NCBI GenBank assembly: GCA_036768485.1
Contig: JAVLUZ010000148.1
Span: 67,001 to 131,000 of the forward strand
Source of the DNA: Mermis nigrescens
Lineage: Eukaryota > Nematoda > Enoplea > Mermithida > Mermithidae
Length of the DNA stretch: 64,000 nucleotides
Direction of reading: 5' to 3'
Shown here in pieces: positions 11,831 to 25,240 of this stretch (position 1 is its first letter; each line of letters opens with the position of its first letter). The notes below the pieces were generated by a model, which did not search any database, was not told the origin of the DNA, and was given only the letters and a program-made list of their open reading frames with translations. Both the position numbers and the translations under genes were made by a program.

Positions 11831-14800
11831 AACAAAGCCGCCAGAATTGAATTCTAATTTTTTTGTTTTTCACGATTTTCTGGTTCTAACGGATAGGGCT
11901 ATGAGAAACGGTGAAAACTGGTGTTTATTGCCCCAACCACATCAATTTTTCGGCACTTTTTACCTTTGAACCTTTTTAAACCCCCGGATGCACCAGAATT
12001 CGATCGTTGTCCAGCGACAATGCCTTTTTACTCTTTTACTAATATTTATTTTAATTTTTTGTATTTTTGCAAATTTAATTTATATTTCTTTCAAGTTTTA
12101 TTTTCAAACTTTAGGTTTTTTCATTTTATTCAGATTTTATCTCTTTGTTCTATTTTATATTTTTGGTTTATCCCATTTTCAGTACCTTTAGCTTCAATTT
12201 CCTCATTTTATTTCAATTTATTTCTTCTTCCAACAGCTTTTCAATTTTATCGAAATTTCCATAATATTTTTTATCATCAGCGTCAATAAACGCCTCCGAT
12301 TTCTCCCCAGATAGAATCTAAAGGTTTTTAAAATTCTGAATTTCAAACCGGCGTATTTCTGAATGATCCATCATATTTTCGAAGAATCGCGTCATTTTTA
12401 TTAAAAAGACAAATTTAATTTTTTATAAATAAGTATTTCCAGAAATAGCGGATTGAGGCCTCATGAATTATAAGCATTTACGTAAATCTATGCTCATAGT
12501 CCGGAATTCAATTACAATAAGTAATACAGATGATGTGGGCGTGTCATAAGGGATGTTTGCTAAAAGCTAAATTTATTAACATATGCAAATATGGCTATGA
12601 TGAAAAGAGCATAATTAATTAGATTGTCAATTCAGCCCGTGTGACGCGTATAAAAATAAATCATTGTTATCTACGACATAACGCTGCTGACGCAAATTAA
12701 GCTAAGTTTAATAATTTTAGGCCGAATTTAAAAGTTATTCAAGAAAAACGATCAATGAATCGCATTGCCCTCGAATCTGACAGCAGAAGCACGTAAAATG
12801 AAAAATATCTAGGCAAATGAGAGGATTCATTGCTCCGCTGGCTACTGAAATTTTTTTAAGCATTTTTTTACCTTTAAAAATTTGTTGATTCGGCTGCAGC
12901 AAGCTGCTATCTAAACGCGCCTTATGTTTAAGTCGACGAAATATGTGATAGAAATCTCCGATTTACTACATTGAAATTTAACATCTTGATAATTCAAGCT
13001 TTAGAGATCAGGCATTTTATAAAATTCAATAAAACCTGTTCATAATTGCGCATACCTCGAAATAAGTCGCACGGATTTTGCTTTTCTTTGATCAACAATA
13101 CATTGCGAGATGCGATAAAGCAAAGAAACTTTATCTCGTAATACTGGGAAAAAAAGCATAAATGATCGGGGTTAGGGTCTTACTACAGCCCCTTCTCGAC
13201 AAGAGTTTTCTCCCTCAGAACACAAGTTTTTCATCCACCCACATAATAGTCTCATTTTTTTAAAATCGGCAGTAAATTGTATCAATTTTTCATAATTTTA
13301 ATTGTTTTTTTTATTCCGCCATTTCAGAACCAGTCACACCTGCGCAAGCGTGGAAATTGGTAGGAAAAATATTGACTTCGAAAAAACCTATATTAACATA
13401 TGCGAATCAAAGACTTTACAGCACCTCTTTACACAAATCCGGGAATGTCTTAATACCCCAGCCATACGCTTATAATACAAATAAAGCCTACCAACTATTA
13501 TAATTTGACTACAAATCGCATTATCTGACAGCATGGCCGGTGAGGTTAGCGAAACAGCCTTTTTTAGCCAAAACGGCATCAAGAATTTGTAAAAATGCCA
13601 AAATAGTGCAAACTACATGGATACGTTGATAAACAGTTTAGGATCATTTCCAAGCCCCTTTGCAGAAAAAATTTATTTCCATAAATTTTTGGCCTCCATT
13701 TTGTCCTCTGTTTTGCCGAGAAAATTCCCCATTTTTCCATTTCGGGCTTAACTTTCAACCGCACATGTAACAAGGGAATGTGGTTGCCCACCGAAATTTG
13801 TTCGTCCCCTCCATCCGCCGAAGTCAGAAATTTTTCGACTCCCCATTTTTTGGAAAGAACTTGCATTTTTGGCTATTCTAACGTGTTATTTGCCGTTTTT
13901 GGCCAGAAATTGAAGGTCACTTACTCCTCTATCCATAAAATTGACCCATTACCGCACTCAAAATTTTGGGCCATTACATAACCGCCTCCGCGAACCCCCC
14001 GCGTCAATGTCGATGTTGAATTAATACCCGAAATGAGTCAAATTTGGAAACCCAATTTGCGCGTTTGAAACCGAAAGTCTTAATATGACAATATTATTAG
14101 GATACTTCGCTCTTAAAGAGTTCGAAAATGCACGAGAGCCAAATGACGTAAGCAAAATATACGAGTTGATGAACATGAAGCAAGCAAAACATCCTAAAAT
14201 AAAAGCACTCTCATCCCATAGGATCAACAACGCACTTGCTTAATTTGGGAACAAGTGTGAGAAACAGATGTCGAATGACGTCACTCGAAACGTGTGCTGC
14301 TCACTGACTTTTTCGCGGTTCGCGAATCGTATTTTAAAAGCTTTCAGGACTGGAAAAAACGATTGGAAAAGTCAACTTGGTTTATTTTGACAAAAATTTC
14401 TCCTAATGAATTATATCGCGTGGCTTATAAATTTTCTTTTTCTCAAACGTACGCGAAGTTTGTTTATTAATGACTAAAATATTCGGATAATCACATTATC
14501 GTTTCAGACTTTTTGGCTCATTTCCGGTAAAAAGTTTCCATTCGTCAGTACGAAATAGCCCGTCCACTGTTTACGCGCGTAATTTTTCTCAGGATTAAAG
14601 AATGGGATTATTTTATCAAGAATAGAAGGCTAAACCAGAATCGGAAATAACGAAAATCTTAGTTATATAGTACGATTATAAAATTTAAACACACACAAAT
14701 ATATAGAAGTAAGTATGGAATCCACAAATTTTAAAAAACGCTTACGATCATCCAACTGATATAAGTAAGGAGATAAAAATGCCACTGCACAATTTTCAAG

Positions 14801-14989
14801 TTTTGAGTTTTTTAGCTTACTATTCGATGGAACTGGAAGTGAAAAAATTAAGTCTTCTGTACTCGACTGACTCGGCCAGAGCCAAAAAAGTCAAAAAGAG
14901 TCCCAATTTTCGGACTTTCTTGAACTTTAAAATTTTCTGGACCTCACCCAAAGATTTTGTTACTGCCCATTTTTATTGGCATTTTATGG
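11831..14989. other. Non-coding stretch with T-rich tract and element fragments
   Basis: 11960-12290 is a T/pyrimidine-rich low-complexity tract that opens long but meaningless Phe/Leu/Ile-rich frames. About 13640-13800 resembles the family A right arm (ttttggcctccattttg..., ccatttttccattt). The rest shows nothing recognisable. Confidence 0.4.
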
Positions 14990-17900
14990 CGTCCGATCAA
15001 CAGAAGTTCATTTCCGGAGGGTCTGAGTTTTGGGGTTCGGTCTTTCAGATTCTCGGAAGATGGAAATTAAGACCCCAGACCCCCACGCCCATGTGTGGTG
15101 TCATACCTGTAAAAGCTCCCAGTGGCGATTACAAGTTCTACTACTTTTAACAACCATCCTCATTAAAAGACTTTGTTAAATTAACCTATTAAAAAACCAA
15201 GACAAAAGACAAACAAGTGCTTTTGCTCCCCTTCAAATAGGTTTTATGACTTTCTAACGTAGATAATGATAAGATCAGTAATAATTGATAAGGACATTTG
15301 TTCGGAATAAAGAAGGAATAAAAATAAAGATAAATCAAAATGAAAGTAAAATTAAAGCCGATGGATCATGATAATTGCATTGAATTAATTCCTATCTAAT
15401 TTACGTCATCCGTTACCTGCCGGTGGAAATTTTTACATTTTTGTCTAAACTTTCGTCAAAAAAGACTAATAAAAATAAAACTAAAATTTGAGGTCACTTA
15501 TGATATACTCAGGCTCAAGAAAAACTTGAACCTGACATCAGTGTTCAATTTCTAGGTGAGGTCTAAATCTATATTAAGTCGGTCCTAATTCAGGTTTAAG
15601 TCAGGCTTATTTAGGCCTGACTTAAGCCCGACTTCAACATGTATGATTCTAGTGCAACAAAATTGTAAACAAACCTAAACTCAATCTGGCCCTGTCATTT
15701 ATATCGCATCAAAGTACATTATAAACACAAGATGGCCCCAAAGGAGCACCAATCACGTCACCGATGGTCAAAAATATCAACGAAAACAACAACAATGGCA
15801 ATGTAGAAAGCTAAGGCTAGAAAAGCGGTAAGGCATCTCGAACGTGTTAGCGTGCGTTGGGAAAAATTTTGACCAAAAAACCATCGAAAACCGAGATTTA
15901 TCAAATAAAACGCCAAAACGCATAGGCGATCGAGATAATAACAATAACGACGATGCGTGCATTTTTCGGCAAGCGGCTTCCAACGAATTTGCATAATTAG
16001 CCGTTTTGGCATGCAATCGCTGCAAAACAGCTTTTTGGCTAGAAAAACCGGCAGCTTTTACGCAAACAAAAGTATTCGCCTATGGGGGCATGAATATAAG
16101 AAGAGCTAATGCTAAAAGCCAGATTAAGCTTAAAACGCGCTGCTTGCTTCGAAAAAAACTCGAAAAATATCCATTAAAGCTTAAACCGACGCGCTTTAGG
16201 TAAGCTGCAAAACCGGTTTTTAAACATATATAGGCGAAATACCCACGAGATTGCGCGCAGTGTTTATATAATGAGAGCCGAGTTATGATTCCAAAAATTT
16301 ATCTGCAAGTCAAATCAACCTCATTTATCACTTTGAAGTGATTCTTTGATAGCCTATCCGTCACATAGACGATTCAAACGCTCTTGAAATACCTATCTTA
16401 CGCAAATAAAATTAACATTACGGACTTCATTATCTTATTCGAATATCGCGGTGCTTTCAAAAATTTGGCATTTTTTCAGAAATCAAGCGAAAATTTAAGC
16501 TGGCTCAGCACAGAGTGCTTCCCACCTAACCTTTTCACGCGGGTGACACAGTAGCACATGGGAGGCACTTGAATCCTAGAAGGCTCAAAATTTCTAATAT
16601 GGAAAAAGTGCCGAAAAATTTGATATGGCGCAAAGAATGCCATTTTCGACAATTCTCATCAATCGCGATATTCATTCTCATCGAAAAATCGGCGAAAACG
16701 AAAAAAAATTTGAAAGCATAATTCAGGGGGTTCATTGAGTTTTGGAGGCCTAGATCCCCAGATCCCAGTCTCACGCGATGTTCAAGTCTGGTGAAGCTGG
16801 ACCCCTCAGAATCTTTAAGACTCACCGCAGACACCTGAAAAAGGAAATTTCAGAATGTTTCGTTCCTGCACGATTTTTATGCCATGTGGATCAGCCTGAA
16901 GTCGAGAACCGCTATTTTTTGCCCCCCTATCCTACTATCCATTTTTCGAGAGTTTTTGACCTTGTCCTCCAAATATATTTCTTTTTAGCGATTTTTCACT
17001 AAATCTTTGTGCTTTAAATTAAGCCGATTGCCAGATAATTGTAAGATTTCAGAAAAGATAACTTTGCGTAAAATTGTTTTATGCAGTTCAGAGCAGAAAT
17101 TTCTGTTGTGCTGAAGTCTTTGCATTTAAAGCGCTCGAAAGTTTTAGAAATATGCCTACAAATTTATAAACTAAAACGAATAAAGTATGAGTTTCTTCTT
17201 CAATCCAGTCTCAGATAAACGTAAAAGCCCATTGCGAAACTTCTGGAACAGAAGAATTCACGCTCTACATCAAACAGAACGACTTATCCAGGCCGAAAAA
17301 TAAATTACTGCGCAAAAAGTCTACAGAGGTACCAAAATAAGATGAATAAAAATATAAATTAATTTCTATTAATTAGAAAACGGATAAAAATTAATATCAA
17401 TTATTCTAAAAATGGGCAAGCATCATACATGCACATAGGGAAGGAAGGGGGTGAGGGAAGGGTATTCTCCCCTGAGGGGTCAGCCTAACAGGACTGTCCG
17501 GCAATTTTGAGCTGATGAAATAGTTTTCGCATCATTTTTTAGGTCAAAAGCAGTAAAAACGTCAAAATTTTTCCAACGCTTCGCGCCAAATTATTACTTT
17601 TAATTATTTCTTATTCAGAAAGCGCCCGAAATTGATAAATTTTTTGTATTTATCAGTAGTAAAATTGATATAATGCAGTCAAAATGGACTAAAAATGCTT
17701 TTAAAATTCGGGATTACTAAGAAAAACGTTCTATAGGCTATTTGGACCATTTTGATCGTTAAAAAAAGCAAGAAATTCTTGAACATTAAATTAACTATTT
17801 TGGATTTTTGGGATTTCACCCCTTCCCTCCTGCCGACCCTAACCTTGTACACCTATGGCAAGCATGCATAGCAAGCTAGGCTATTTCTTCAGGTTTGAAT

Positions 17901-20316
17901 ATTATTCTTTATAGGCTTCTTACAACAACGAGTTCAGCAAATGCAAAAAAATGTTTTCTTGGGCAAAAACCAAATTATTGCTATTAATGCATCGACCTGG
18001 TTTACATGTTAATTAAAATTAGTTCTCGCTTGTTCTAAAACGAATGAAAATTAACATAAAACGAGTAGCAAAGCTGCCCGTGCGTAGGTGTATTCGCGTC
18101 CGTCTCCTTGACACCTTCCATTATAATTTTTTTCAGAAAAAAACGTGATTTGACACAACATCGCCGTTCTTTCGTCAGCCGAAGCAAAGCAATTTTTGAA
18201 GATTTGCTGCAGCAATTTTGTACAATCGGTAAGACGATGGCCAAAAAGGGTTGAAAAATTGATAATAGGGGAAGAAAGCACCATTTTTTGATGTTTCTCA
18301 TTCAGATCCACTTATATATATCAATAGCATAAAAATACAAAATGAAACCGAAAAAATTTTTAAAATTCACTTATGATGTCTTTTTCAATTGCGGTTTCTT
18401 TTTGAATTTCGAATGTCTCTCGGATTTAATCGTCAAAATTTTCCATTTCCAGAAAATCTTAGAAAATTAGCATTCTTAAATGTTTTTAGCAATCTTTTGG
18501 CTGGAGTATCAATTTTTCCGCCATTCGCGCCAAGCAGCTTTTTTCGACTATAGTTTGTTCAATTCGATTGAATTTTTTAAAAATTTTACATATTTTTATC
18601 TTATAAGAAAAAGAACGCAAGAAACGTCAAAAAATAGTATTCTGTGATGAGTACAACTCGTTTTTTGAGCCCGAAGGGCAATTGAAAAAATTTTTCATTC
18701 TAGTCTCCTCGCCCAAAAATTTTTATTCTGTGCATCTATATATGCTGACCCCGCTAAATGCCGCTGGTCCTCCAAAATTTTCAATTTAAGCTAAAAACCC
18801 AAGGAAATTTGCAGTTTTAGACGCATTTCGCAATGTTTTAACAAAGGATTGAAATTATAAAATGAATTTAGAAATTAATTTTAAAAAACTTATTTAGCGC
18901 TTGCGTAATCATAAAAACTGAAAATAATCAGAATTTTAAGGTCGCTTTGAAGTAAATCAAATAAATTCAAAGTGAATAGACTGAAATAGATAATGTAATT
19001 GAATTAAACCAAAATCGCATTCGATTTTGATTCAATTTGAGCTGAATCAAATCATTTAATCATTTGAATGAATCATTTATTTACTAGCGCAAGTCATTTT
19101 TAGCCAAAAATAAAGCGAAAAAGACCGCGGTGGTTATTATAATAGCCACATTTTTATGTGGATTATTATGATATTTTTATTAGAATAAATAACTTTTTTC
19201 TCTGAGTTTTTAGGCTAAACGTAAGAAAAAAATGGCAATTTTTCAACTATAGTCCGTTTCACATAAGTCTAAGCATAAATTTTGAGAATTTTTATCGACA
19301 TTACCGTTAAGTCTAATCATTTTAAATTTATTTAATTTAACTTAAAGCGACCCTGTCAGTTTATTGTCGGAGGTATTTTTTGAAACTTAAGTCCAAACCC
19401 GCCTGAAAGTGACTATAGTTCCATGCGCTTGTTGGCACTAAAAATTTGCTATAATTTGTTATTTTTTGAGCAATACTTTGGTTAAAAAAATCAGTCAGAA
19501 AGCTAGCAATTTTTCAGTATGAACGAAAACTATTTTTAGCAAAAGCTAATTTTAAGCTAGTTTATTCATTTTTCTCGGAGTGGAAGATATAAAAAGACGA
19601 CTTATATCCGAACGAACTAACATCATCAATTCACGGCAGATCGAATTCGTAAAATAAAAATGCAGTATAGGAGAAGCCGCCAAAGCCTTACATTGAAAAT
19701 GAGCTTGCGAATCATCACTTACAGTATCTACACACAATTTCGGCGCTGAAAACGCAAAAAAATCCAAATTCGATTATCGAGAATATGACCGGCTTTCAAA
19801 AAAGAAAATATTTTATTGCGTTTGAACCAGCAACTATTCAAAAAATGAATCGAACATAATGTTCTTATCCACGATAAATGATAAAATGAAGCCAATAAGG
19901 AGAAAAATGAGAAATTATTATCAAAAGCGCATTGATGAAGCGAAATAATGGGAAAAAATTTTAACGTCATTCTGTAGCCCATGGGAAAGCCGTCGACTTT
20001 ATGTTATATCCAGTTGATATAGTAGGTATACGAAGCAGTTAGGTGTGCCAAAAGACTTAAGATATATACTTGGGAAAGGGAAGCCCATTAATTTAATCCG
20101 GCGATTTATGGGGACAATTCTATGAATGAAACGGAAAACGAAGTTTTTGCATGAATGTGCATAAGTTAACCCCCCAAATACTCTAACTAAGCGCACTTTT
20201 TACGCAGATCGAATATGAGACCCGAATGCGCGACCTTTTCGAGTCACCTATTTTATTCAATCTGAAATAGCGCTATTGAATGAATGATGGGAAATTAATT
20301 TAAAAAAATCCTTCTG
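14990..20316. other. Non-coding stretch with scattered repeat fragments
   Basis: 14990-15110 is a short repeat end (...agacccccacgcccatgtgtgg). 16540-16830 resembles family D. 17410-17890 carries a G-rich start, AAAACGTCAAAATTTTTCC and GCTTCGCGCC as in the 21231-23178 element. 18050-18310 has another family D-like piece. 15480-15650 repeats the word aggcttaagtc. No gene was identified. Confidence 0.4.
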
Positions 20317-20960
20317 CAGGGTGGCCTAGAAAAGGGTACCTATTCAATGTTTTAATGATAAATCTTGCTGTATTAGACATGTTGCAAAACTGCAAACATT
20401 TTGTGAAATACAGAGCAACAAAAGTGTAAAGTTTCATTGAGTTACCTTCTTTGTTTAGTTTTTGGTTCACACTTTTCGAAACATTATTTTTTAAATAAGT
20501 TACGACAAAAAAAGTTTGTAATTAGAAGTGTTATAATTAGCAAACCTCTGCTTGAAACATCAAAATAAATTATTTCGGTTAGAATAGCCATTAAAGCAAC
20601 TTTACACTATTGTTTAATGTTCCTAGTTTCAGAGTTGTCAATTTTATTGCTCCTTTCGAATTCTGGCAATCAGAATCAAAAACCATTAGTTGATTTTTTG
20701 TGGGCAAAACTTTGTTCTATTAAATGATAAGTCGCATTGCTCTGAGTTAAACAGAAAAAAGTTATAACGAGGAATTTGCTTAACCTTTTTGGGGGTGATG
20801 TTTACAAAAAGTGTGAACCAAAAACAGAATGACACCCAATGAAACTTTACAATTTCGTTGCCTAATTTTGTGCTTTTATAAATTATTTATACTGATGCAA
20901 AATATTTAATATAACAATACTTATGATTAAAATCTAAAGTACCCTTTTTTGGGCCCCCTA
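20317..20960. mobile_element. MITE with CAGGGTGG-type terminus
   Basis: The left end CAGGGTGGCCTAGAAAAGGG matches, inverted, the right end ...ACCCTTTTTTGGGCCCCCT. A second inverted pair lies inside: gtgtaaagtttcattgagtt with ggttcacacttttcg near 20430-20480, and cgaaaagtgtgaacc-like words with caatgaaactttaca near 20808-20850. About 640 bp with no transposase, so non-autonomous. The termini resemble those at 27991 and 42934. Confidence 0.6.
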
Positions 20961-21230
20961 TAATTACGTGTCGTCTTCGCGTCGTGTCTCGCAAACGGCA
21001 AGATCAGAAGCAAACAAAAATCAAGAAAACATAAAGCGTTAAAACATAAAACATAAAGAAGCCAAAGCGAAAGTAATAAAAAGAAAATAAAAGATTAAAT
21101 AGGGAAAAAGGAAAAATAAGTTGAAGTAAATGGCGGCAATAGAAAGCAACCATACTAGGCATGCATAATATCGAGACAAATTCCAAAATTGCTTTTACCT
21201 TCTGCCTGTATTATTCGATACCAGACATGC
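20961..21230. other. Spacer between two elements
   Basis: A/G-rich sequence (aaacataaagaagccaaagcg...), no gene. The final 8 bases, AGACATGC, are the left target duplication of the next element. Confidence 0.5.
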
Positions 21231-23178
21231 CATTGGCGTAGCCAGAGGGGGGCATTGGGGGCACATGCCCCCGAAATTTTTTCAGAAATATTGTTGATTT
21301 GTCTGTTGCAATAATGTGTCCAGAAAATTGAGTTCAAAAAGGCAAAAACGTCAAAAATTTTTGGCGCTTCGCGCCGAGTCATTACTATTTATTGTTATAT
21401 AGATCTAATGAATTAAAAAGCATGAATCAGCTAAAATAATCCAGCACTTCACATCACTTTAGTAATTTAATGCTCTAGGTATTTATTCGTTGATTGAAAC
21501 TGCGCATGCTTGTTGAGCCTAATAGTAAAAGTGCGAAAATGATTATGTACCAGTTTGTCTATTCTCTGCTTTGTTAGTCTTTTGTGTACCAGTTTGTCTA
21601 TTCTTTGCTTTGTTTGTCTTTCTTTACAAGGACACATAATCCTATTTTAAATGAAAGGAATGGCAAAATTTTCTTGTGTTTTTGGCAATTTCCTGTTTTC
21701 TGAACTGTAACTTGTAAATAGAAGGCCACAAATGGGCCCGAAAAGGATAAAAACAAAACTTTCATTGATACATTTTTCTATATCTTATTGGCAGCGATCC
21801 GTTGCTGCGCTATGTAATTAGCGGAGGTCAAAAAACGCATTTCATCTCAGAAGTTTTGTGCAATGTAGAAGTTCATCAATTTTAATTGTTTTTGGGTTTG
21901 CTTGATTTAGAACCGAGATTTGGCCAATTATGCGAAAATTTTAACGTTACTATTTAACATTAAAATGCTTTTTTTTACAAAATTTTCGGGACTCAGCCCC
22001 GGACCCCGCTGGGAACGCTTGAGCGCGCCATCCCAGACCCCCGCAACCGCAAAATCTCGTTGTACACGTGCAACGAGATTTTAGGAAGAACAAGCCAGGT
22101 AAAAGAGTTGGGAATTTTAAAATTTTCGCTGTTTCGCGCCGGCATTAATTTGTCTTTTTTGTATGATTTAAGCGATATAAATTAAGTTTAAAGTGCAAAA
22201 ACGTCAAAGTTTTCCGGCGCATAGAGCCGCCAGTTACTGTTCTTTCTTTTTGTAAAGCTTCAGCATTGCGCTTAAAAGCCTGAATCACTCAAATTATCTT
22301 CAGACAAAGTTAGTAATTCGCAGTTTTCTTGTTAGAAGCTTGAATTGTCAAAATTGATTTGTACAAATTTGATAATTTTCTGCTCTGTCAGACTATTAGT
22401 ATTCACCGAGCTACAATGTTAAGGGCGGTAAAAAATGACTAAATTTCTCGGCACTTTGCGCCACTTATAATTTCCGAAATGTTTGCTAATAGAAAGGCCG
22501 TAAATTCTACATGAAAACGGTAAAAATTCCAAAAATTTTCTGCACTTAGAGCCGCTTTACACTTTTTGTATTTTTGATCGTCAGAAACCCATAAATTAGC
22601 TAGGCTACATCAGTGTTTTTATATATTCGGCAAAGATTTTTCCCGATGTACAAAGACTTTTGGGATCGTCTTTGTACAGGTAAAAAGATTTGTGGGAAGG
22701 CAGAAATTGCAAAAAAGGTCTAAAATTCGTACAAATTTTGGCGCTTCGCGCCGAAATGAGTAATTGTGTGTTCTATATATCTTTATACTGGCAGAAATTG
22801 CAATTTAAAAGTAAAAATGTCAAATTTTTCAGCGCTCTGAGCCGTTTTAAGACGATTATTAGTGATTTTTGCCCTTAGAGACCCAGAAATTAGCTGAAAT
22901 ACACTACCAAAAGTCGAACAACTGTTTTTACCACACTAAAATCGATACTGTACCATATTATAGTACTCAAAAATTTGTGTCTTAAAAATGTACAAAGAAT
23001 TTAGGGGACCATCTTTGTACATGTACAAACGGACCTTGTACAAAAAAACACTGGGACACTACTAAAGGTCGAAAAACTCAGTTTTACTATATATAAGGTT
23101 ACTGACATTCAATGCAAAAGTAGTCTTAAAAAATTTTTGTCCATGCTCCCCCGAACCAAAATCCTGGCTACGCCTCTG
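21231..23178. mobile_element. hAT-like non-autonomous transposon, 1948 bp
   Basis: The left end is CATTGGCGTAGCCAGAGGGG. The reverse complement of the right end is CAGAGGCGTAGCCAGGATTT, giving terminal inverted repeats that begin CA. Flanking octamers AGACATGC (21223-21230) and AGACATGA (23179-23186) match at 7 of 8 bases, the duplication length known for hAT elements. The interior has no transposase frame; instead it repeats the cassette AAAACGTCAAAATTTTTCGGCGCTTCGCGCC, with variants, about seven times (near 21345, 22120, 22200, 22430, 22520, 22715 and 22810). A 39-bp tandem duplication lies at 21547-21625. The superfamily call rests on termini and duplication length only. Confidence 0.65.
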
Positions 23179-23204
23179 AGACATGAAAGGGAGGTATGGC
23201 GGCT

Positions 23205-23520
23205 TCTAGACCCCTAGATAAAACATTAGGAATTTTCTTTAAAAAATAAGACTGAATGAAGGTAGAAAATGGATGAAAAAATTTTTTGCGAGAGTAGGTA
23301 CTCGAAATTGATTCAAAACTGCGGATTAATAATGTTTTTTACAGTATTTTAATGTTTATATCAGATTTAGAAGCCATTTAGGATCAAAAAGATCTCTGAT
23401 TGATCCACCATTGGCCATACTGTGCATCTATGCTCGATACTCTAGGCCGGACTTTCTTGGAAAATAATATTTTCTGATTTTCAGCATATTTACTATTATT
23501 CAAATCACAGGTGGATATAG
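23205..23520. mobile_element. Family A, left-arm fragment
   Basis: Contains the ordered words ggaattttc, gactgaatgaagg, aaaatggatgaaaa, aagccatttaggatc and catactgtgcatctatg of the family A left arm, diverged. Confidence 0.5.
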
Positions 23521-23534
23521 GGGAACGCGCGGCG

Positions 23535-23743
23535 ATCATACATGGGCAGCAACCGAATTCTGGGGGGAATGCAGTCAAAAATGGTCTTAAAAATGGTGGT
23601 ATGGCGAAAAACACCATCTTTTAGCGTTTCTCATCGAGCGCTATCCAGTATCATCAAAAAATGCGAAAAAGAACAAACAAATTTCAAAGATTGAATCCTA
23701 GGGGGTCCTGATGGGGGTGCATACCCCACACACTCATGTGTGC
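23535..23743 (+). mobile_element. Family D element
   Basis: Begins CATACATGGGCAGCAACCGA and ends ACTCATGTGTG, so the ends are imperfect inverted repeats. Flanks gcggcgat and ctggcgat match at 6 of 8 bases. The interior has ggtggtatggcgaaaaacacc and tttctcatcgagcgctatcc, both repeated in the copies at 24825-25070 (inverted) and 40603-40876. Confidence 0.6.
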
Positions 23744-23759
23744 TGGCGATGTTATAACT

Positions 23760-24824
23760 CCCCCTGTCGCCAGAAAATAGTGGGCGCAATAAATTATATA
23801 TGCGTATTTTGAAATGATTTTAGACATTTTTAAAACGAATTTTCAAAGATTTCGGCATTACTCATTAGTCGTTTATAACATTTATTAACTTTTCGTGACG
23901 TTCTAAAAATCTTATTTTCACGTGAGAAGAGTAGGAAGATTTTGAAAGATTTTGTGCTTCTTGCAATGACTTGTTGATGAGAAAAGACTAAGTAATTTAA
24001 ACAGTTTTGTACAACTTTTTAGCAAATATTCTGCGAAACTCCGCATCATATCCATGATACATATTTGACTCTAGGCATTACATACGAGTAACATAGAAGA
24101 AAACTGTGTATTTCAGCAACGTTTCGAGTTTTTTTTCGGCGCTTTGTGCTGATTTTGCAAGCATAAATTTTGAGCGTTTTTCAAACAAATTTCTCGAAAA
24201 TTTCAAAAATTTTTAATTTCTTTTGCATTAAAAATGATTCTGCCTATTAGGCGAAAAAACCGCTACGTTAGGTATAATGATGGATTCTTCGGGCTATTTT
24301 CGACACTATTATAGAAATTTGGGGTTTAGCCCTCCTCTATCAGAAAATCCCTTATCTGGCATTGATTCAGAATAATATTCCTAGACTTACATTGCCTAGT
24401 GTGAAATACTAGCGTAGGAAAAAAACGTCAATCTGATTGCTTTTACGATTCCAATCTGCTTGGAAAGAATTAAGTAAAATTATACGTTAAAAATGAAATC
24501 GCAATAACAATTTTCGCCCTGAAGCTCTGAAGCTATTACAAGTGGTGTTACATAAGGGAATAAAATATAACATAATAAACCTGAAATATGTGCGAGTGCA
24601 ATACTGTAATGAAAGTTATTCTGCAAATCAGTACCCACTGCAATATAAATAAATGATAGGTACAATTATCATAAATCTATATTATTCCGCAATATTAATG
24701 ATCTGGCAAATAATAGCAGCTAATTTAAACGCTGGAAGGCATTTTCTTTGGATTGGACAAATTACCAAGGGATTACTTGAGGGGCAAAAACGTCACACGC
24801 TTAGTTGATGTGTGCAAGGTGGCT
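23760..24824. other. Non-coding stretch, nothing identified
   Basis: AT-rich. 24120-24350 has a short family B-like stretch (cggcgctttgtgctgattttgcaagc). No gene. Confidence 0.4.
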
Positions 24825-25070
24825 CACAGTCACACGTGGGCATGGGGGTTTGCACCCCCCAGAATGCCGAATACCCCCCTCCTCCTCAAAAAAATCAGAA
24901 TACCCTCTGGAATTCAATTTTTGAAATTTTTTGTTCTTTTTTGCGATTTTTTGATGCTAACGGAGAGAGCTCGACGAGAAACGTTGAAAAATGATGTATT
25001 TCGCCACACCACCATTTTTAAGACCATTTCTTGACCTTTAAAAATTCTCGCACCCCCAGAATTCAGGTGC
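24825..25070 (-). mobile_element. Family D element, inverted copy
   Basis: Starts CACACGTGGGCATGGGGGT and runs through gagaaacgttgaaaaatgatg and cgccacaccaccattttt, the reverse complement of the copy at 40603-40876. 25070-25240 adds a second, diverged piece with tctcatcgggcgctac in the other orientation. Confidence 0.6.
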
Positions 25071-25240
25071 CACCCACCAATCTTTATAGTAAGTCAAACG
25101 CGTAGGCGCGCAGCTGGCCTTCTGAATTCGGGAGACCAGGATAAAATAAATTTTTTTAAATGTTTTTGATCGGTTCTCATCGGGCGCTACACATAAAAAG
25201 AGGAAATATTTCAAAAATTTCAAAACTCTCATTAGATACT

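Noticed and set aside
11921..12289. 122-codon Phe/Leu/Ile-rich frame
   Set aside because: Lies in a pyrimidine-rich low-complexity tract, with no domain or signal pattern beyond composition.
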